A DNA stretch of 64,000 nt from Paenibacillus guangzhouensis (GCF_009363075.1 NZ_CP045293.1:5212501-5276500), one strand, 5' to 3'. Positions 1-11,569 are shown, numbered from the stretch's first letter. The notes: generated from the letters alone by a model not told the origin. Numbers and translations: made by a program.

Positions 1-1631
1 TCGGTGACAACGGAATTCCAGTCCTTCAGCATCATCGTAATTAACTTATACGGTGCGCCGAGCACTTCCTTCATCACACGCTCAATCACGTCGCGGTTGG
101 CCTGTCTTTCTGTTGTCTCCCGATGGATCGTATTTTTAAAACCTACGAGTACAGCATCCTCGGTCGCAGAAACAGGCTCCCCATCCATGAACCAAGCATG
201 TATGGTGACCTTCTCTTCTTTGACTCGTTGCAACACTCGACCCCACTGAGACCGAATCTGCACGAACGAGGCCGTGTCCTTCCCGGCAATGTACAGATCC
301 ATCTTGGGTGGTATCTTCGCAACAATCGATGTGCGATTCGCTGAACTCGCTCCCCCTCGTCCCGAATTGCCTCGGGAAGAAGAGCTCTCAGCATTCGTCG
401 CAGCGGCACCTGCACCTGACTGCAACAGTTGCTCCACTCGTTTCTCGAGCGTTGCGACTTGTTGTTCTAACTGCTTGATTAATGCGACATCCGCAGTACT
501 CATGGACGCAGCCGCCGATGATTTCACACCACCCGCAGGTGCTCCATCATGCATGGTGCAAATTTTAAGCATCGCCACTTCGAATAGTGTCTGCGGATTC
601 GTGGCATATTTCATTTCCACTTGGTATTGATTCAAGATTTCGATCGTTCGAAATAGCTGCTCCGCTTGGAACGCTTCGGCAGTTACTCGGATCCGTTCTG
701 AGTCCATCAAGCGTTCAGTCATACCATCTGCATGCGGGACCATCTTGACCATCAATAAATCGCGAAAATAATAAATAAGATTCTCTACACACTTGTCAGC
801 ACTCTTCCCATCTTGCATGAACCCCTCAATCGCCGTCAAGATATATGCAATATCATGTCGACGTATAGCTTCTGCCAGATCAGCAAATTGGTCGGAAGGA
901 ATACCGCCTGTAATATCCATCACTTGTTGGTAGGTAATCTGCCCATCCGTAAAAGATGCCGCCTGATCAAGCAAGCTTAGCGCGTCACGCATCCCGCCAT
1001 CCGACAGCCTAGCAATATAAGATAGAGCATCTTCCTCAGCAGAGACACCTTCGCGCTCACATATCTTCTGCAAATGTTCGACTTGTTCCTGCAAAGATAC
1101 ACGACGAAAATCGAATCGCTGGCAGCGCGACAAAATTGTCGCTGGCAGTCGATGCGGCTCAGTCGTCGCTAGAATAAACATGACATGTGCCGGAGGTTCC
1201 TCTAGCGTCTTTAGCAGCGCATTAAACGCTTCTGTTGTTAGCATATGGACTTCATCGATAATATAAACCTTGCACCGCACTTCGGTAGGAGCATATTTGA
1301 CCTTTTCCCTCAGGTCTCGAATTTCATCTACCCCACGATTCGATGCAGCATCGATTTCCACTACATCCATAACAGATCCAGCTGTAATGCGGATACAAGC
1401 ATCACAGGTGTTACAAGGCTCTACATTCGGTCCATGCTCACAGTTGATCGCCTTCGCCAATATTTTTGCAGTACTCGTCTTACCTGTCCCGCGTGGGCCG
1501 CTGAACAAATAGGCATGGGAATACCGCTGTTCGCGCAGCGCGTTCTGAAGTGTCTGAATAATATGTTTCTGTCCCACCATGTCTTGGAACGACTGCGGTC
1601 GCCAAGCACGATATAACGCTATATGAGCCAT
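1..1631 (-). CDS. dnaX: DNA polymerase III subunit gamma/tau (C-terminus cut by window edge)
   Basis: Clamp-loader ATPase of the replicative polymerase. The protein begins MAHIALYRAWRPQSF and has a Walker A motif (GPRGTGKTS, about residue 45), four zinc-type cysteines ending in CNTCDAC, a Walker B segment IIDEVHML and the LSRCQRF sensor motif. After about residue 390 a coiled stretch and a Ser/Gly/Ala-rich linker lead into the tau-specific part, so at least 543 residues are present before the window ends. The ATG at 1629-1631 is preceded by AAAGAGG at good spacing. In Bacillus the SRP RNA lies directly upstream; here a histidine kinase gene lies between the two. The family call is near certain; whether a gamma form is made by frameshifting cannot be judged. 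Confidence 0.97.
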   Translation of the reverse strand, partial: MAHIALYRAWRPQSFQDMVGQKHIIQTLQNALREQRYSHAYLFSGPRGTGKTSTAKILAKAINCEHGPNVEPCNTCDACIRITAGSVMDVVEIDAASNRGVDEIRDLREKVKYAPTEVRCKVYIIDEVHMLTTEAFNALLKTLEEPPAHVMFILATTEPHRLPATILSRCQRFDFRRVSLQEQVEHLQKICEREGVSAEEDALSYIARLSDGGMRDALSLLDQAASFTDGQITYQQVMDITGGIPSDQFADLAEAIRRHDIAYILTAIEGFMQDGKSADKCVENLIYYFRDLLMVKMVPHADGMTERLMDSERIRVTAEAFQAEQLFRTIEILNQYQVEMKYATNPQTLFEVAMLKICTMHDGAPAGGVKSSAAASMSTADVALIKQLEQQVATLEKRVEQLLQSGAGAAATNAESSSSRGNSGRGGASSANRTSIVAKIPPKMDLYIAGKDTASFVQIRSQWGRVLQRVKEEKVTIHAWFMDGEPVSATEDAVLVGFKNTIHRETTERQANRDVIERVMKEVLGAPYKLITMMLKDWNSVVT

Positions 1632-1751
1632 CGCAGTTACCTCTTTCAACATGTCGCTGTACATTAGCTATATTACCACAACATTATCAATGTTTTCGAA
1701 TACTTCGTCCTCAATAGGAGGATTGATCACATTATACTACATCAACTTCCG

Positions 1752-1785
1752 CAAAAAAATAGCCCTTCTCCTTGGAAAGGGCACC
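1752..1785 (-). terminator. Rho-independent terminator of the PAS kinase gene
   Basis: On the minus strand GCCCTT and AAGGGC arms (with an inner CC/GG pair) are followed by TATTTTTTT just after the kinase stop codon. This separates the kinase transcript from dnaX. Confidence 0.75.
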
Positions 1786-1793
1786 GTTTCATG

Positions 1794-3257
1794 CTAAGCT
1801 TCTAATTTTCTCGGTACAGTCTCGCCATGATAGGGAATAGACACGGTAAATGTCGTTCCGAATCCTTTGGAGGAGACACGAATAACGCCGCCGATATCAT
1901 GGATGATACGTTGACAGATCGATAGTCCGAGTCCAGTGCCTTCTTGTTTGGTTGTAAAAAATGGATCGAAGATTTTGTCGATCATAAACGCCGGAATCCC
2001 TGGACCTGTATCATGAATCTCAATGCATATGCGTTGCGCCGAATCCGTCCGAACGGAGATGGATAGCAATCCGCCGTCCACCATCGCTTCGATCCCATTC
2101 TTACATATATTGAGAAATACCTGCTTCAAAAGTTCGCGGTCGGCAACAATCTGCGGTACGGGACCTGTGTCATCGAAGACGACGGCTACATCGTACAGAA
2201 TGGCTTCATTACTAACGATTGGCAGCATTTCATTGATGATGGTATAGACATCAACAATGTCATACGACACGTGCTTAGGCTTGCTGAGTAGTAAAAACTC
2301 ACTCACTAAATCATTAATTCGGTTCAGCTCATTCAGCATGATCTCCGTATACCCATGCTCCTTCTCCAAGCCTTTATCCTGCATCGTCTTCTTGAACATC
2401 TGCAGGAATCCCTTGATCGAAGTAAGTGGATTGCGAATCTCATGTGCTGTCCCCGCGGCGATCTGCCCAATCATCGCAAGACGATCACTTCGATTCACTT
2501 GCTCCTCTAAGGATCTAAGATTCGATACATCCTTGAAAATTACATAAGCTCCAACGATGTCGCCTTCCTCATCCCTTAGCACGTTCGAATCCATAAGTAG
2601 CTCGTACCGGTCCTGATTATTCATCCAAGACATCGCGTGATTACGTACAATGACGCCATCTAAGATGGCACGTTGAACCAATTGATGCTCTAACGGCATG
2701 CCATAAAAAATATCATGCATCGGTTTGTTCATGACATCTTCGCTCTGAATCCCTAGAATTCGGCATGCCATGTCGCTAATCTCGACCAGATTAAAATTGC
2801 GGTCCATAATAATAACGCCGAGGTTCACATCACGTATGAATGCGCCTGAAAACTGCTGCAGAAGACTTAATTCGCGCATATTCCGTGTATGACTCATAAT
2901 AATCGAGTGCATGGACTCTCCGTCCAATTGCACGGACAGAATGGTCATATCCGCCTTGATGACATCGCCATTCTTCGCTTCGGCATGGATCCTGAAATAC
3001 GATTGATGCTTATGCATCTGTTCATGAAAGCGAGTTACAAGCTCCCCGATCGAATAGGATTCTACAAAAAATGTCTGTACGGACTGGCCCAATACATCTT
3101 CAATGTCATAACCCAGAACCTTGGCAAAAAGTCCATTACAGCACCTTACCACGCCACCCTGATCAACAAGGAGAGCCAACATATGAGGGAGTCTGTCCAC
3201 GTAATACTTATAGGTTTCCCTAGTAAAGTCTAACCCTGGCGCAATGAACTCTGACAT
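1794..3257 (-). CDS. Cytoplasmic PAS-domain sensor histidine kinase, sporulation-kinase type
   Basis: About 487 residues, no membrane segment. Two PAS domains (about 20-130 and 140-250) precede a HisKA domain whose H-box reads [16 protein letters not shown], then a HATPase domain with the N box ([10 protein letters not shown]), DTGPGIP and [10 protein letters not shown]. This H-box closely resembles that of the Bacillus Kin proteins that phosphorylate Spo0F, so a role as a phosphorelay input is a reasonable inference; spo0F lies 5 kb away. No response regulator is adjacent, so it is an orphan kinase. The ATG at 3257 is chosen because GGGGTGA sits 7 nt upstream; an ATG one codon earlier and another nine codons earlier are also in frame. 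Ligand unknown. Confidence 0.85.
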   Translation of the reverse strand: MSEFIAPGLDFTRETYKYYVDRLPHMLALLVDQGGVVRCCNGLFAKVLGYDIEDVLGQSVQTFFVESYSIGELVTRFHEQMHKHQSYFRIHAEAKNGDVIKADMTILSVQLDGESMHSIIMSHTRNMRELSLLQQFSGAFIRDVNLGVIIMDRNFNLVEISDMACRILGIQSEDVMNKPMHDIFYGMPLEHQLVQRAILDGVIVRNHAMSWMNNQDRYELLMDSNVLRDEEGDIVGAYVIFKDVSNLRSLEEQVNRSDRLAMIGQIAAGTAHEIRNPLTSIKGFLQMFKKTMQDKGLEKEHGYTEIMLNELNRINDLVSEFLLLSKPKHVSYDIVDVYTIINEMLPIVSNEAILYDVAVVFDDTGPVPQIVADRELLKQVFLNICKNGIEAMVDGGLLSISVRTDSAQRICIEIHDTGPGIPAFMIDKIFDPFFTTKQEGTGLGLSICQRIIHDIGGVIRVSSKGFGTTFTVSIPYHGETVPRKLEA

Positions 3258-3375
3258 CATACATTCACCCCGATACTTTAACATGACATATTAACCCTTT
3301 GTTTGTTTATATTCGGTTCGAATTACATTTTTCCTTCTTTTGTCAAAAAGAACCCCAAAACAACCCAAAAAACAA

Positions 3376-3412
3376 AAAAACACCATTCGTAACTTACGTT
3401 ACGCTGGTGTTC
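3376..3412 (-). terminator. Terminator of the SRP RNA gene
   Basis: Minus-strand arms AACACCA and TGGTGTT with an additional inner GTAA/TTAC pairing are followed by TTTTTTTG, immediately downstream of the SRP RNA 3' end. Confidence 0.85.
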
Positions 3413-3423
3413 TATTCGTTAAG

Positions 3424-3698
3424 GTGTACCGTGCACCTGTCTCCGATCGTTGCGATCCGAGTGGCACCCTTACATAACAACTCAGGTCAGGCTGCCCTCC
3501 GGCACATGGAACCTCCTACTTATGGCTGCTTCCTTCCGGACCTGACCAGGTTCATAGACATCCATTGCGGAGGACCCGACCGTCAACATCGCATGTAAAG
3601 ACCAAACCTCACATCGACAAGACCTCGGACAGGAATTCAACCTCGCTGTAGCGGATTGCGAGTTACAGGGCACCGCTGCCTCCCCATCTAGCACGGTA
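3424..3698 (-). ncRNA. ffs: Signal recognition particle RNA, long Bacillus-type (scRNA)
   Basis: The minus strand carries the universal SRP helix 8 core (GGTCAGGTCCGGAAGGAAGC) together with an Alu domain, as in the roughly 270 nt scRNA of Bacillus and unlike the short 4.5S RNA of E. coli. The 5' part contains GTGCTAGATGGGGAGG and GCGGTGCCCTGTAA; the 3' part ends in GGTGCACGGTACACC, which pairs with TACCGTGC near the 5' end. It scaffolds Ffh for cotranslational membrane targeting. Ends are inferred from the promoter and terminator and may be off by several bases. The position upstream of dnaX fits Firmicute gene order. Confidence 0.96.
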
Positions 3699-3704
3699 AA
3701 AACA

Positions 3705-3733
3705 AGTATAGCTCATATCCGAATAAATCGCAA
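3705..3733 (-). promoter_or_regulatory. Sigma-A promoter of the SRP RNA
   Basis: Minus strand TTGCGA at 3733-3728, 17 nt spacer, TATACT at 3710-3705; the predicted start is about 3698, which agrees with the expected RNA 5' end. Confidence 0.75.
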
Positions 3734-3773
3734 CCTTTGCGAAAATTTAGCAAATACCGACGCTTGTTAAATA

Positions 3774-3810
3774 ACAAAAAAACTCCCTGACTCAGAAAAG
3801 AGCCAGGGAG
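3774..3810 (-). terminator. Terminator of rpmE
   Basis: Minus-strand arms CTCCCTG and CAGGGAG with an inner CTC/GAG pair, followed by TTTTTTTG, 24 nt after the rpmE stop codon. Confidence 0.85.
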
Positions 3811-3833
3811 GTTCTTGATAAAACGACTGGAAA

Positions 3834-4031
3834 TTAGATGCCGTATTTCTTTTTGAATTTATCGACACGACCACCAGCATCCACAAATTTCTGCTTGCCA
3901 GTGAAGTGCGGGTGACAGTTGGAACAAATCTCAACGCGAAGGTTTGGCTTCACGGAACCTGTTTCAAATTCATTACCGCATGCGCAAGTAACTGTGGTGA
4001 TGTGATACGTCGGCTGAATCGCTTGTTTCAT
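3834..4031 (-). CDS. rpmE: Ribosomal protein bL31, zinc-binding form
   Basis: A 65-residue protein with the full L31 pattern: [10 protein letters not shown] start, then cysteines in VTCACGNEF and [12 protein letters not shown] (four Cys, so the zinc-containing C+ type), and a basic C-terminus ending KFKKKYGI. It is part of the 50S central protuberance and the 30S bridge. The ATG at 4029-4031 follows AGAGGTG; an in-frame upstream extension is not L31-like and lies in the leader. Because this is the zinc form, a zinc-free paralogue under Zur control may exist elsewhere. It has its own promoter and terminator, and rho lies upstream as in B. subtilis, with a radical SAM gene between. Confidence 0.96.
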   Translation of the reverse strand: MKQAIQPTYHITTVTCACGNEFETGSVKPNLRVEICSNCHPHFTGKQKFVDAGGRVDKFKKKYGI

Positions 4032-4094
4032 CGAATTCACCTCTTTCCGCCCTGGGCTCTTTGCGACCCCAGAGTATATTGACACAATAGAAGC

Positions 4095-4123
4095 ATTATA
4101 GCATGTTGTCACATGGACTGCAA
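4095..4123 (-). promoter_or_regulatory. Sigma-A promoter of rpmE
   Basis: Minus strand TTGCAG (4123-4118), 17 nt spacer, perfect TATAAT (4100-4095), about 65 nt ahead of the rpmE ATG. Confidence 0.7.
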
Positions 4124-4160
4124 TACAAAAAGAACTGGACGCATCGTCCTTATATTGGGC

Positions 4161-5429
4161 TTAATTCGCGGCCTGTTTGCGACGATATTGCACGGGTGGA
4201 ACATGTGTATACGAACCAATCACGACGTCTGGAAGCTCTGCTTGGTAAATCTCAAGCATTTGCTTCATCCCGAGAATTTCACCTTGCGCCGGAGGAATTA
4301 ATTCCAAATAACTCTCCGGGTCGATGTTCAAATTTCGCATCTGAATAAGACGCAAATTCGTACGACGAGCGAATTCGATCATCGCTTCGACTTCTTCTTC
4401 CCGATCCGTCACGCCTGGGAAAATCAAATAGTTAATCGATGTGTATACCCCTTGGTCTGAGGCGTACTTCAAAGATTTCTCGACATTCTTCAACGTATAG
4501 CCGCGCGGTTTGTAATATGCATTATAGTGATCGTCAAGCGCACTAATCGTACTCACGCGCATGAGATCCAGACCCGCATCAACAATGGCGCGAATATGGT
4601 CTGTTAGTCCAGCATTCGTATTAATGTTAATATAGCCCATCTGTGTCTGCTGTCTAACTTCCTTTATCGCTTCGACAATAATCTTCGCTTGTGTCGAAGG
4701 TTCCCCTTCGCACCCTTGTCCAAAGCTAATGATGGACTCCGGTGTTGTCAGGTGCGTCAGCATGACCTGCGAGACTTCTTCCACCGTTGGTTTGAAGTTC
4801 ATCCGCGTCTGCGGCGCAGGGAATCCACTATCGTCCGGTTGCTCCGAGATACATCCATAACATCCTGCATTACAAGAGAAGGATACAGGAACGCCTCCTT
4901 CCCAACGGTTCAAGAACGTGTTCGAAGAGGTCAAGCATTCATACCCTAATGCACAATTGGATAAATGCTGGTATAACCGGTTCTCCGGATACTTCGTCGT
5001 AAGTCGATCCACTTGGATTTTCAGCTCATCACGGTCACAATTCATCGGATTCCACTGTTCTGGATCATCCGTCTTATGCGCCGTAACATAGAAGGCCCCG
5101 TCTTTCCAGACGACGGCCGAATAACCGAATAGCGGCAGCTTCTCTTCCTTATTCGTCTTCACGTAACTCGGAATACATAGACGGGTAAATCCTTGCGGTA
5201 GAAGTGCGCCCACGGCATTCACATTCTCTTGCAACGCGACCATCTCACCCGTATCCGGATCGAGCCCGATCGGACGCGTAAACGGCAGGCTAACGAGCGT
5301 AGCGCCATCCGGCAGCGGAATTAACTCATCCTCTAATATCTCAACGATCATGTCCGCACTACGCGCTAATGCGTGCAATTCGGGGTGATCATATACATTG
5401 CCTTGCTCATCTGCGTACACCAAATACAT
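4161..5429 (-). CDS. Radical SAM protein of unknown substrate
   Basis: 422 residues. A CxxxCxxC cluster (Cys186, 190, 193 in SCNAGCYGC) binds the 4Fe-4S cluster that cleaves S-adenosylmethionine; SFGQGCEGEP and NINTNAGL resemble the SAM-binding strands of the radical SAM barrel. The first 180 residues are an N-terminal region not typical of the small activases, and two cysteines (SNCALGYEC, about 159 and 165) lie ahead of the cluster and might bind a further metal. I cannot name the reaction. It sits in the rho-rpmE interval, where B. subtilis has no such gene, 30 nt after rho, so it is probably cotranscribed with rho. Confidence 0.8.
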   Translation of the reverse strand: MYLVYADEQGNVYDHPELHALARSADMIVEILEDELIPLPDGATLVSLPFTRPIGLDPDTGEMVALQENVNAVGALLPQGFTRLCIPSYVKTNKEEKLPLFGYSAVVWKDGAFYVTAHKTDDPEQWNPMNCDRDELKIQVDRLTTKYPENRLYQHLSNCALGYECLTSSNTFLNRWEGGVPVSFSCNAGCYGCISEQPDDSGFPAPQTRMNFKPTVEEVSQVMLTHLTTPESIISFGQGCEGEPSTQAKIIVEAIKEVRQQTQMGYININTNAGLTDHIRAIVDAGLDLMRVSTISALDDHYNAYYKPRGYTLKNVEKSLKYASDQGVYTSINYLIFPGVTDREEEVEAMIEFARRTNLRLIQMRNLNIDPESYLELIPPAQGEILGMKQMLEIYQAELPDVVIGSYTHVPPVQYRRKQAAN

Positions 5430-5459
5430 CGTGCTGCACTCCTATCTATTCAAACGAAA

Positions 5460-6809
5460 TCACATCGATCTCCCACTACCGCTACCTACCGATGAGGAGG
5501 CAGTCGATGCTGTCCGAGCTGTTCGACGTGGCGCCGATGAACTGGACGAGCTGCTGCCCGCGGTTGGATTCAAATCCAAAGTAGCGAGGAATTCTTCATT
5601 CGTCTTCGTTTTACCGATTTTTCTCAAGAAATTATCTACAAACTCCATCGACTCGTTCATGTTCTTACGGATAGCCCATACTTTGTCGAGCGCATCCTTC
5701 GTCATGAGCATTTCCTCACGGCGTGTGCCTGAACGGCGAATATCAATGGCAGGGAAAATACGTCTCTCAGCCAATTTACGGTCCAAATGAAGCTCCATAT
5801 TGCCTGTACTTTTAAATTCTTCATAAATGATATCATCCATACGTGAACCGGTCTCTACAAGCGCTGTAGCAATAATGGTCAAGCTTCCGCCTTCTTCCAC
5901 ATTACGAGCAGATCCGAAGAACCGCTTCGGTTTGTGGAAAGCAGCTGGGTCGATACCACCGCTAAGCGTACGGCCAGATGGCGGCACAACAAGATTATAA
6001 GCGCGCGCAAGACGCGTAATACTATCCATGAGGATGACGACATTTTTCTTATGCTCAACCAGACGCAGTGCGCGTTCTAACACAAGTTCCGACACTTTAA
6101 TATGATTCTCAGGCAATTCGTCGAACGTCGATGCGACCACTTCACCTTTTACCGAACGCTGCATATCCGTAACTTCCTCTGGACGCTCATCAATCAACAG
6201 AACAAACAGTTCGATTTCGGGATAATTAGTAGAAATACTGTTGGCAATTTCTTTGAGGAGAAGTGTTTTACCTACTTTGGGAGGAGCTACGATCAAGCCA
6301 CGTTGTCCAAGTCCTACAGGTGCCAAAATATCCATAATTCGAGTCGAGAGATGCGTTGGGGATGATTCAAGAACAACCTTCTCTTGCGGATAAAGTGGGG
6401 TTAACGCTGGAAAATGTAGTCTTTCTGCCGCCGTATCAGGACTCTCACCATTAACCGCATTCACTTGAAGCAGTCCGAAATAACGTTCGTTCTCCTTCGG
6501 CGGTCGACACTTACCGGATACTAAATCGCCCGTCCTTAGATCAAATTTGCGAATTTGTGAGGCGGAGATATAAATATCCTCCGCACTCGGCAAATAGTTA
6601 ATCGGACGAAGGAAACCGAACCCTTCCGGTAAAATCTCGAGCACGCCTTGCATAAACATAAGTCCGCCCTTTTCAGCTTGTGCTCGCAAAATCGCAAAAA
6701 TTAATTCTTTCTTCTTCATTTGCCCGTAATAAGGAATCTGGTACTGCTTCGCTAACTTATATAACTCCGTTAGCTTCATTTCTTCCAAATCAGAAATTTG
6801 AAGATCCAT
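5460..6809 (-). CDS. rho: Transcription termination factor Rho
   Basis: Hexameric RNA-dependent ATPase. The 449-residue protein has an N-terminal Rho domain ([19 protein letters not shown]), a cold-shock-like RNA-binding domain ([12 protein letters not shown], about 60-125), Walker [16 protein letters not shown] (about 180), Walker [16 protein letters not shown] and the Q/R loop region. The family signature [19 protein letters not shown] is intact. After NPTAG (about residue 418) there is a Ser/Ala/Gly/Arg-rich tail of about 30 residues containing seven consecutive serines, which is not part of the Rho core. Start: AGGTGG then ATG at 6809. It lies downstream of murA as in B. subtilis, but glpX, which sits between them there, is absent. 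Confidence 0.97.
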   Translation of the reverse strand: MDLQISDLEEMKLTELYKLAKQYQIPYYGQMKKKELIFAILRAQAEKGGLMFMQGVLEILPEGFGFLRPINYLPSAEDIYISASQIRKFDLRTGDLVSGKCRPPKENERYFGLLQVNAVNGESPDTAAERLHFPALTPLYPQEKVVLESSPTHLSTRIMDILAPVGLGQRGLIVAPPKVGKTLLLKEIANSISTNYPEIELFVLLIDERPEEVTDMQRSVKGEVVASTFDELPENHIKVSELVLERALRLVEHKKNVVILMDSITRLARAYNLVVPPSGRTLSGGIDPAAFHKPKRFFGSARNVEEGGSLTIIATALVETGSRMDDIIYEEFKSTGNMELHLDRKLAERRIFPAIDIRRSGTRREEMLMTKDALDKVWAIRKNMNESMEFVDNFLRKIGKTKTNEEFLATLDLNPTAGSSSSSSSAPRRTARTASTASSSVGSGSGRSM

Positions 6810-6919
6810 TCATTTAACCACCTATTCCATTAATAAGTCCGATATTAAAGTAGACTAGCTTATAAACTCTTAAATTGAAACAAAATCTATCTTATTAGTA
6901 TTCCCGAGAAAGCAGCTGC

Positions 6920-8185
6920 TTATTCAGCAGGAACGAGCGTCTCGCGCCAGACTTCGGCCCCCAAATTTCGAAGATTCTCTACGAGATTGTCATAACCCCG
7001 ATCGATGTATTCTACACCGGTAATCTCCGTCACACCCTCTTCAACCGTCAGCGCGGCAATCACGAGGGATGCACCTGCACGCAAATCGGTCGCCGTTACT
7101 TTGGCTGCATTCAGCTTGCTTCCTTCAATGATAGCCGAACGCCCTTCGACGCGGATTCTCGCACCCATCCGGAGCAGCTCAGGGACATTCTTATATCGAT
7201 TGCTATATACGTAATCAGTCAACATGCTGACGCCGCTCGCTTGAGTGAGCAAGCTGATCATCGGTGATTGTAAATCCGTCGCAAGCCCCGGATAGACAAG
7301 GGCCTTCACGTCAATATTCGTGTAGTTCGACCCGCCAGTGACGCGAATGGATTCATCCATCTCCTCAATACCTACACCCATCTCTTGCAGCTTGGCTGTC
7401 AGTGCTTCCATATGCTTCGGAATCACGTTGTCGATTAACACATTGCCTCGTGTTGCCGCCGCTGCGATCATATAGGTCCCTGCTTGAATGCGATCGGGAA
7501 TGATGGAGTGTCTGCATCCACGCATCGTCGGAACGCCTTCGATTCGGATTGTCTCCGTTCCCGCACCTTTGATCTTCGCACCCATTGCATTGAGCAATGT
7601 CGCTACATCAATAATTTCAGGCTCTTTGGCCGCATTCTCAATGACAGTAATGCCTTTGGCGCGCGATGCAGCCAGCATGATATTAATGGTTGCCCCCACA
7701 CTCGCTACGTCTAGATAAATCTTCGCACCGCGAAGCTCTTTGGCGTATATATGAATCGAGCCATAATCGTTCGTCACCGTCGCACCTAGCGCCTCAAAAC
7801 CTTTAATGTGCTGATCGATCGGGCGCGGCTCAAAGTTACATCCGCCAGGCATACCGATCGTTGCTTCACCAAACCGTCCCAACATGGCACCCATGAGATA
7901 ATAGGAAGCACGCAATTTCTTAACCGGACCATTCGGCATAGGAATGGATTTCAACTCCGATGGGTCAATAGCCACTTGATTGCCTGAGAGTCTAACCTTC
8001 GCTCCAAGCCCTTCTAGAATTTCGGCATAGGTCGCTACATCGCTAATCAACGGCAAATTATCTAAAACAACTTCTGTCTCACCTAAAATTGCAGCAGGAA
8101 TAAGCGCGACTGCACTATTCTTAGCCCCGCTTATTTGTACTGTTCCACGCAGCGGACGTCCGCCGCTTATCATTAACTTCTCCAT
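6920..8185 (-). CDS. murA: UDP-N-acetylglucosamine 1-carboxyvinyltransferase MurA
   Basis: First committed step of peptidoglycan synthesis, transfer of enolpyruvate from PEP to UDP-GlcNAc. 421 residues, the usual length. The fosfomycin-target cysteine is present in [13 protein letters not shown], and the N-terminal [13 protein letters not shown] loop is intact, so the enzyme should be active and fosfomycin sensitive. The start is the ATG at 8183-8185 ([12 protein letters not shown]) after AGGAGG 12 nt upstream; a longer in-frame reading would add 51 unrelated residues. Position between spo0F and rho matches murAA (murZ-type paralogue) in Bacillus, but the fbaA and fsa genes found there are missing here. 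Confidence 0.96.
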   Translation of the reverse strand: MEKLMISGGRPLRGTVQISGAKNSAVALIPAAILGETEVVLDNLPLISDVATYAEILEGLGAKVRLSGNQVAIDPSELKSIPMPNGPVKKLRASYYLMGAMLGRFGEATIGMPGGCNFEPRPIDQHIKGFEALGATVTNDYGSIHIYAKELRGAKIYLDVASVGATINIMLAASRAKGITVIENAAKEPEIIDVATLLNAMGAKIKGAGTETIRIEGVPTMRGCRHSIIPDRIQAGTYMIAAAATRGNVLIDNVIPKHMEALTAKLQEMGVGIEEMDESIRVTGGSNYTNIDVKALVYPGLATDLQSPMISLLTQASGVSMLTDYVYSNRYKNVPELLRMGARIRVEGRSAIIEGSKLNAAKVTATDLRAGASLVIAALTVEEGVTEITGVEYIDRGYDNLVENLRNLGAEVWRETLVPAE

Positions 8186-8456
8186 AGAGTCAGAAATCCT
8201 CCTATGTATGTTCCAATTCATAGAAATGAGAGAAAAAAAGCTATAAACAAGAAGAAACGACTTCATCGTCCATCGAGGAGGATTAGCGTTTCTGCGAAAT
8301 GTATAAGGAAGGACATCATTAAATGATGATTTTTTCACACGTATCTATGCCAGAGCATATCTCATAAATGATCGTTATCTCAATAAGAAATGATTTACTA
8401 TTACCCGAGTATTATACCACAAACAGGAACGAAATAGTAAACATGCTTCCACACCA

Positions 8457-8484
8457 AATAAAAACAGGACCAAGCGGTCCTGTT
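8457..8484 (-). terminator. Terminator of spo0F
   Basis: Perfect 9-bp arms AACAGGACC and GGTCCTGTT around a 4-nt loop, followed on the minus strand by TTTTATTTGG. The upstream arm overlaps the spo0F stop codon. Confidence 0.85.
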
Positions 8485-8863
8485 AAGAAGCATGTATTCC
8501 GTCCCGAAGCTGCATATTTACTGCGATTCGGATCTCATCAATATCGAACGGTTTGGTGAAATGCATCAGCGCTCCGAGATCTGTCGCCTCTTTGACCATG
8601 TCTAATTCACCATAAGCTGTCATCATGATCACTTTAAGGAACGGTTTGATCTGCTTAATATGTTTCAAGATTTCAAGACCGTCCATTCCCGGAATCTTCA
8701 TATCAAGCAATACCATATCCGGCTCTTCCTTGCTAACAATTTCTAGCGCGAGCTTCCCGTTCGCTGCCTGAAAGGTCTGATAGCCTTCGCTGCCGAAAAC
8801 CTCCATGAGCAATACGCGGATCCCATTCTGATCATCAACAATTAATACCTTCTTCTTCTCCAA
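8483..8863 (-). CDS. spo0F: Sporulation phosphorelay response regulator Spo0F
   Basis: A single receiver domain of 126 residues with no output domain, the hallmark of Spo0F. Visible residues: acidic pair in VLIVDDQNG, phosphoacceptor Asp in [13 protein letters not shown], Thr in MMTAYGE, Lys in FTKPFD. It accepts phosphate from sensor kinases and passes it to Spo0B. The likely start is a TTG at 8863 (protein [11 protein letters not shown]) because GGGAGGG lies 5 nt upstream; reading from an upstream ATG would add 14 residues absent from the family. It has its own sigma-H type promoter and terminator. Two kinases with Spo0F-type H-boxes lie in this window. Confidence 0.92.
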   Translation of the reverse strand: MEKKKVLIVDDQNGIRVLLMEVFGSEGYQTFQAANGKLALEIVSKEEPDMVLLDMKIPGMDGLEILKHIKQIKPFLKVIMMTAYGELDMVKEATDLGALMHFTKPFDIDEIRIAVNMQLRDGIHAS

Positions 8864-8938
8864 ACGATTCCCTCCCAAGAGCAACCAGGCGAATATATGG
8901 ATCATGGATACGGTCCTCTGAACTTGATACCCGTAACT

Positions 8939-8967
8939 ATATTCGCGGAATATGTCCGAATTCCTTC
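8939..8967 (-). promoter_or_regulatory. Sigma-H type promoter of spo0F
   Basis: Minus strand GAAGGAATT (8967-8959) fits the -35 consensus RnAGGAwww; an 11-nt spacer leads to CGCGAATAT (8947-8939), which fits RnnGAATww except for the first base. Sigma-H transcription of spo0F is known in B. subtilis. The match was made by eye. Confidence 0.65.
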
Positions 8968-8993
8968 CTACTCTTGGAAAAAACGTAAAAATA

Positions 8994-10800
<1,807 letters not shown>

Positions 10801-10807
10801 GAAAAAT

Positions 10808-10836
10808 AGTTTACTCTGTCCCAAGTCCCATGTCAA
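10808..10836 (-). promoter_or_regulatory. Sigma-A promoter of pyrG
   Basis: Minus strand perfect TTGACA (10836-10831), 17-nt spacer, TAAACT (10813-10808), then 7 nt to GGGC at 10800. Confidence 0.8.
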
Positions 10837-10921
10837 GTGACGTCACAGACTTTCTAAGAAGTGGATCTTTCGTTCCAAAATCCCCGTTCTTCGTTGCCCA
10901 ATTTGGAGTCATACAATGGGG

Positions 10922-10955
10922 TGACAAAAGAAGAGGCCCGCTGTACAGCGAGCCC
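10922..10955 (-). terminator. Terminator of rpoE
   Basis: Minus strand GGGCTCGCTG and CAGCGGGCC arms with a TA loop, followed by TCTTCTTTTGT, 45 nt after the rpoE stop codon. Confidence 0.75.
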
Positions 10956-10999
10956 ACTTGTCCGCGAAGACACAAAATTCAATCTACAGCTGTAGACTG

Positions 11000-11569
11000 T
11001 TATTTGTCATCCTCTTCATCTTCTTCGAAGTCGTCAAATTCATCTTCTTCGTCACTGTCTTCCTCGGATTCCTCTTCACCAACGAGTTCCTCGTCATCCA
11101 TGACAGCTTCATCATCCACTTCGGCGTCTTCTTCTTCATCACCGTACATCTCATCTTGATCTTCATCAATACGATCGAAGTCTTCTTCGTCCGAAGCATA
11201 TGAATCTTCTTCGTCCGCAAACAGTTCATCGTCATCCATCATGTCATCGTCATCATCATTGATGATACGCGGACGTTTGGAGTTCGTTACTGGATCTTCC
11301 GAACGTTCGATTGGGTACCAACGCTTCAGGCCCCATAGATTCGTTCCAACGCATGCAAACCGACCATCGATGTTAATCTCCGTGTACAGTTGCGCGATAA
11401 CTTCCTTGATCTCATCTTCCGATAGACCTCTTAATTTAGCAACTTCATTCATCAGATCCCGGTAATAAAATGGGTTGTTCGCAGCTTTTAAGATTTCAAA
11501 AGCAAGATCCACCATCGGAATCTCGTGCACTTTCTCAGGATCAATTTTTAATTGAAACGGGGTGCTCAT
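11000..11569 (-). CDS. rpoE: RNA polymerase delta subunit RpoE
   Basis: Firmicute-specific RNA polymerase accessory subunit that promotes recycling and sharpens response to initiating nucleotides. 189 residues: an ordered N-terminal winged-helix type domain (about 1-95, ending FACVGTNLWGLKRWYPIERS) followed by a very acidic disordered tail with runs of Asp and Glu to the end (FDDFEEDEEDDK). This two-part structure is diagnostic. ATG at 11569 after GGAAG. It lies just upstream of pyrG, as in B. subtilis, with its own terminator between. The repetitive GAA/GAT coding also creates meaningless open frames on the other strand. Confidence 0.95.
   Translation of the reverse strand: MSTPFQLKIDPEKVHEIPMVDLAFEILKAANNPFYYRDLMNEVAKLRGLSEDEIKEVIAQLYTEINIDGRFACVGTNLWGLKRWYPIERSEDPVTNSKRPRIINDDDDDMMDDDELFADEEDSYASDEEDFDRIDEDQDEMYGDEEEDAEVDDEAVMDDEELVGEEESEEDSDEEDEFDDFEEDEEDDK

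Noticed and set aside
10984-11235. Lysine/methionine-rich frame on the minus strand within rpoE
   Set aside because: It is an out-of-frame shadow of the acidic GAA/GAT repeats of the delta subunit.
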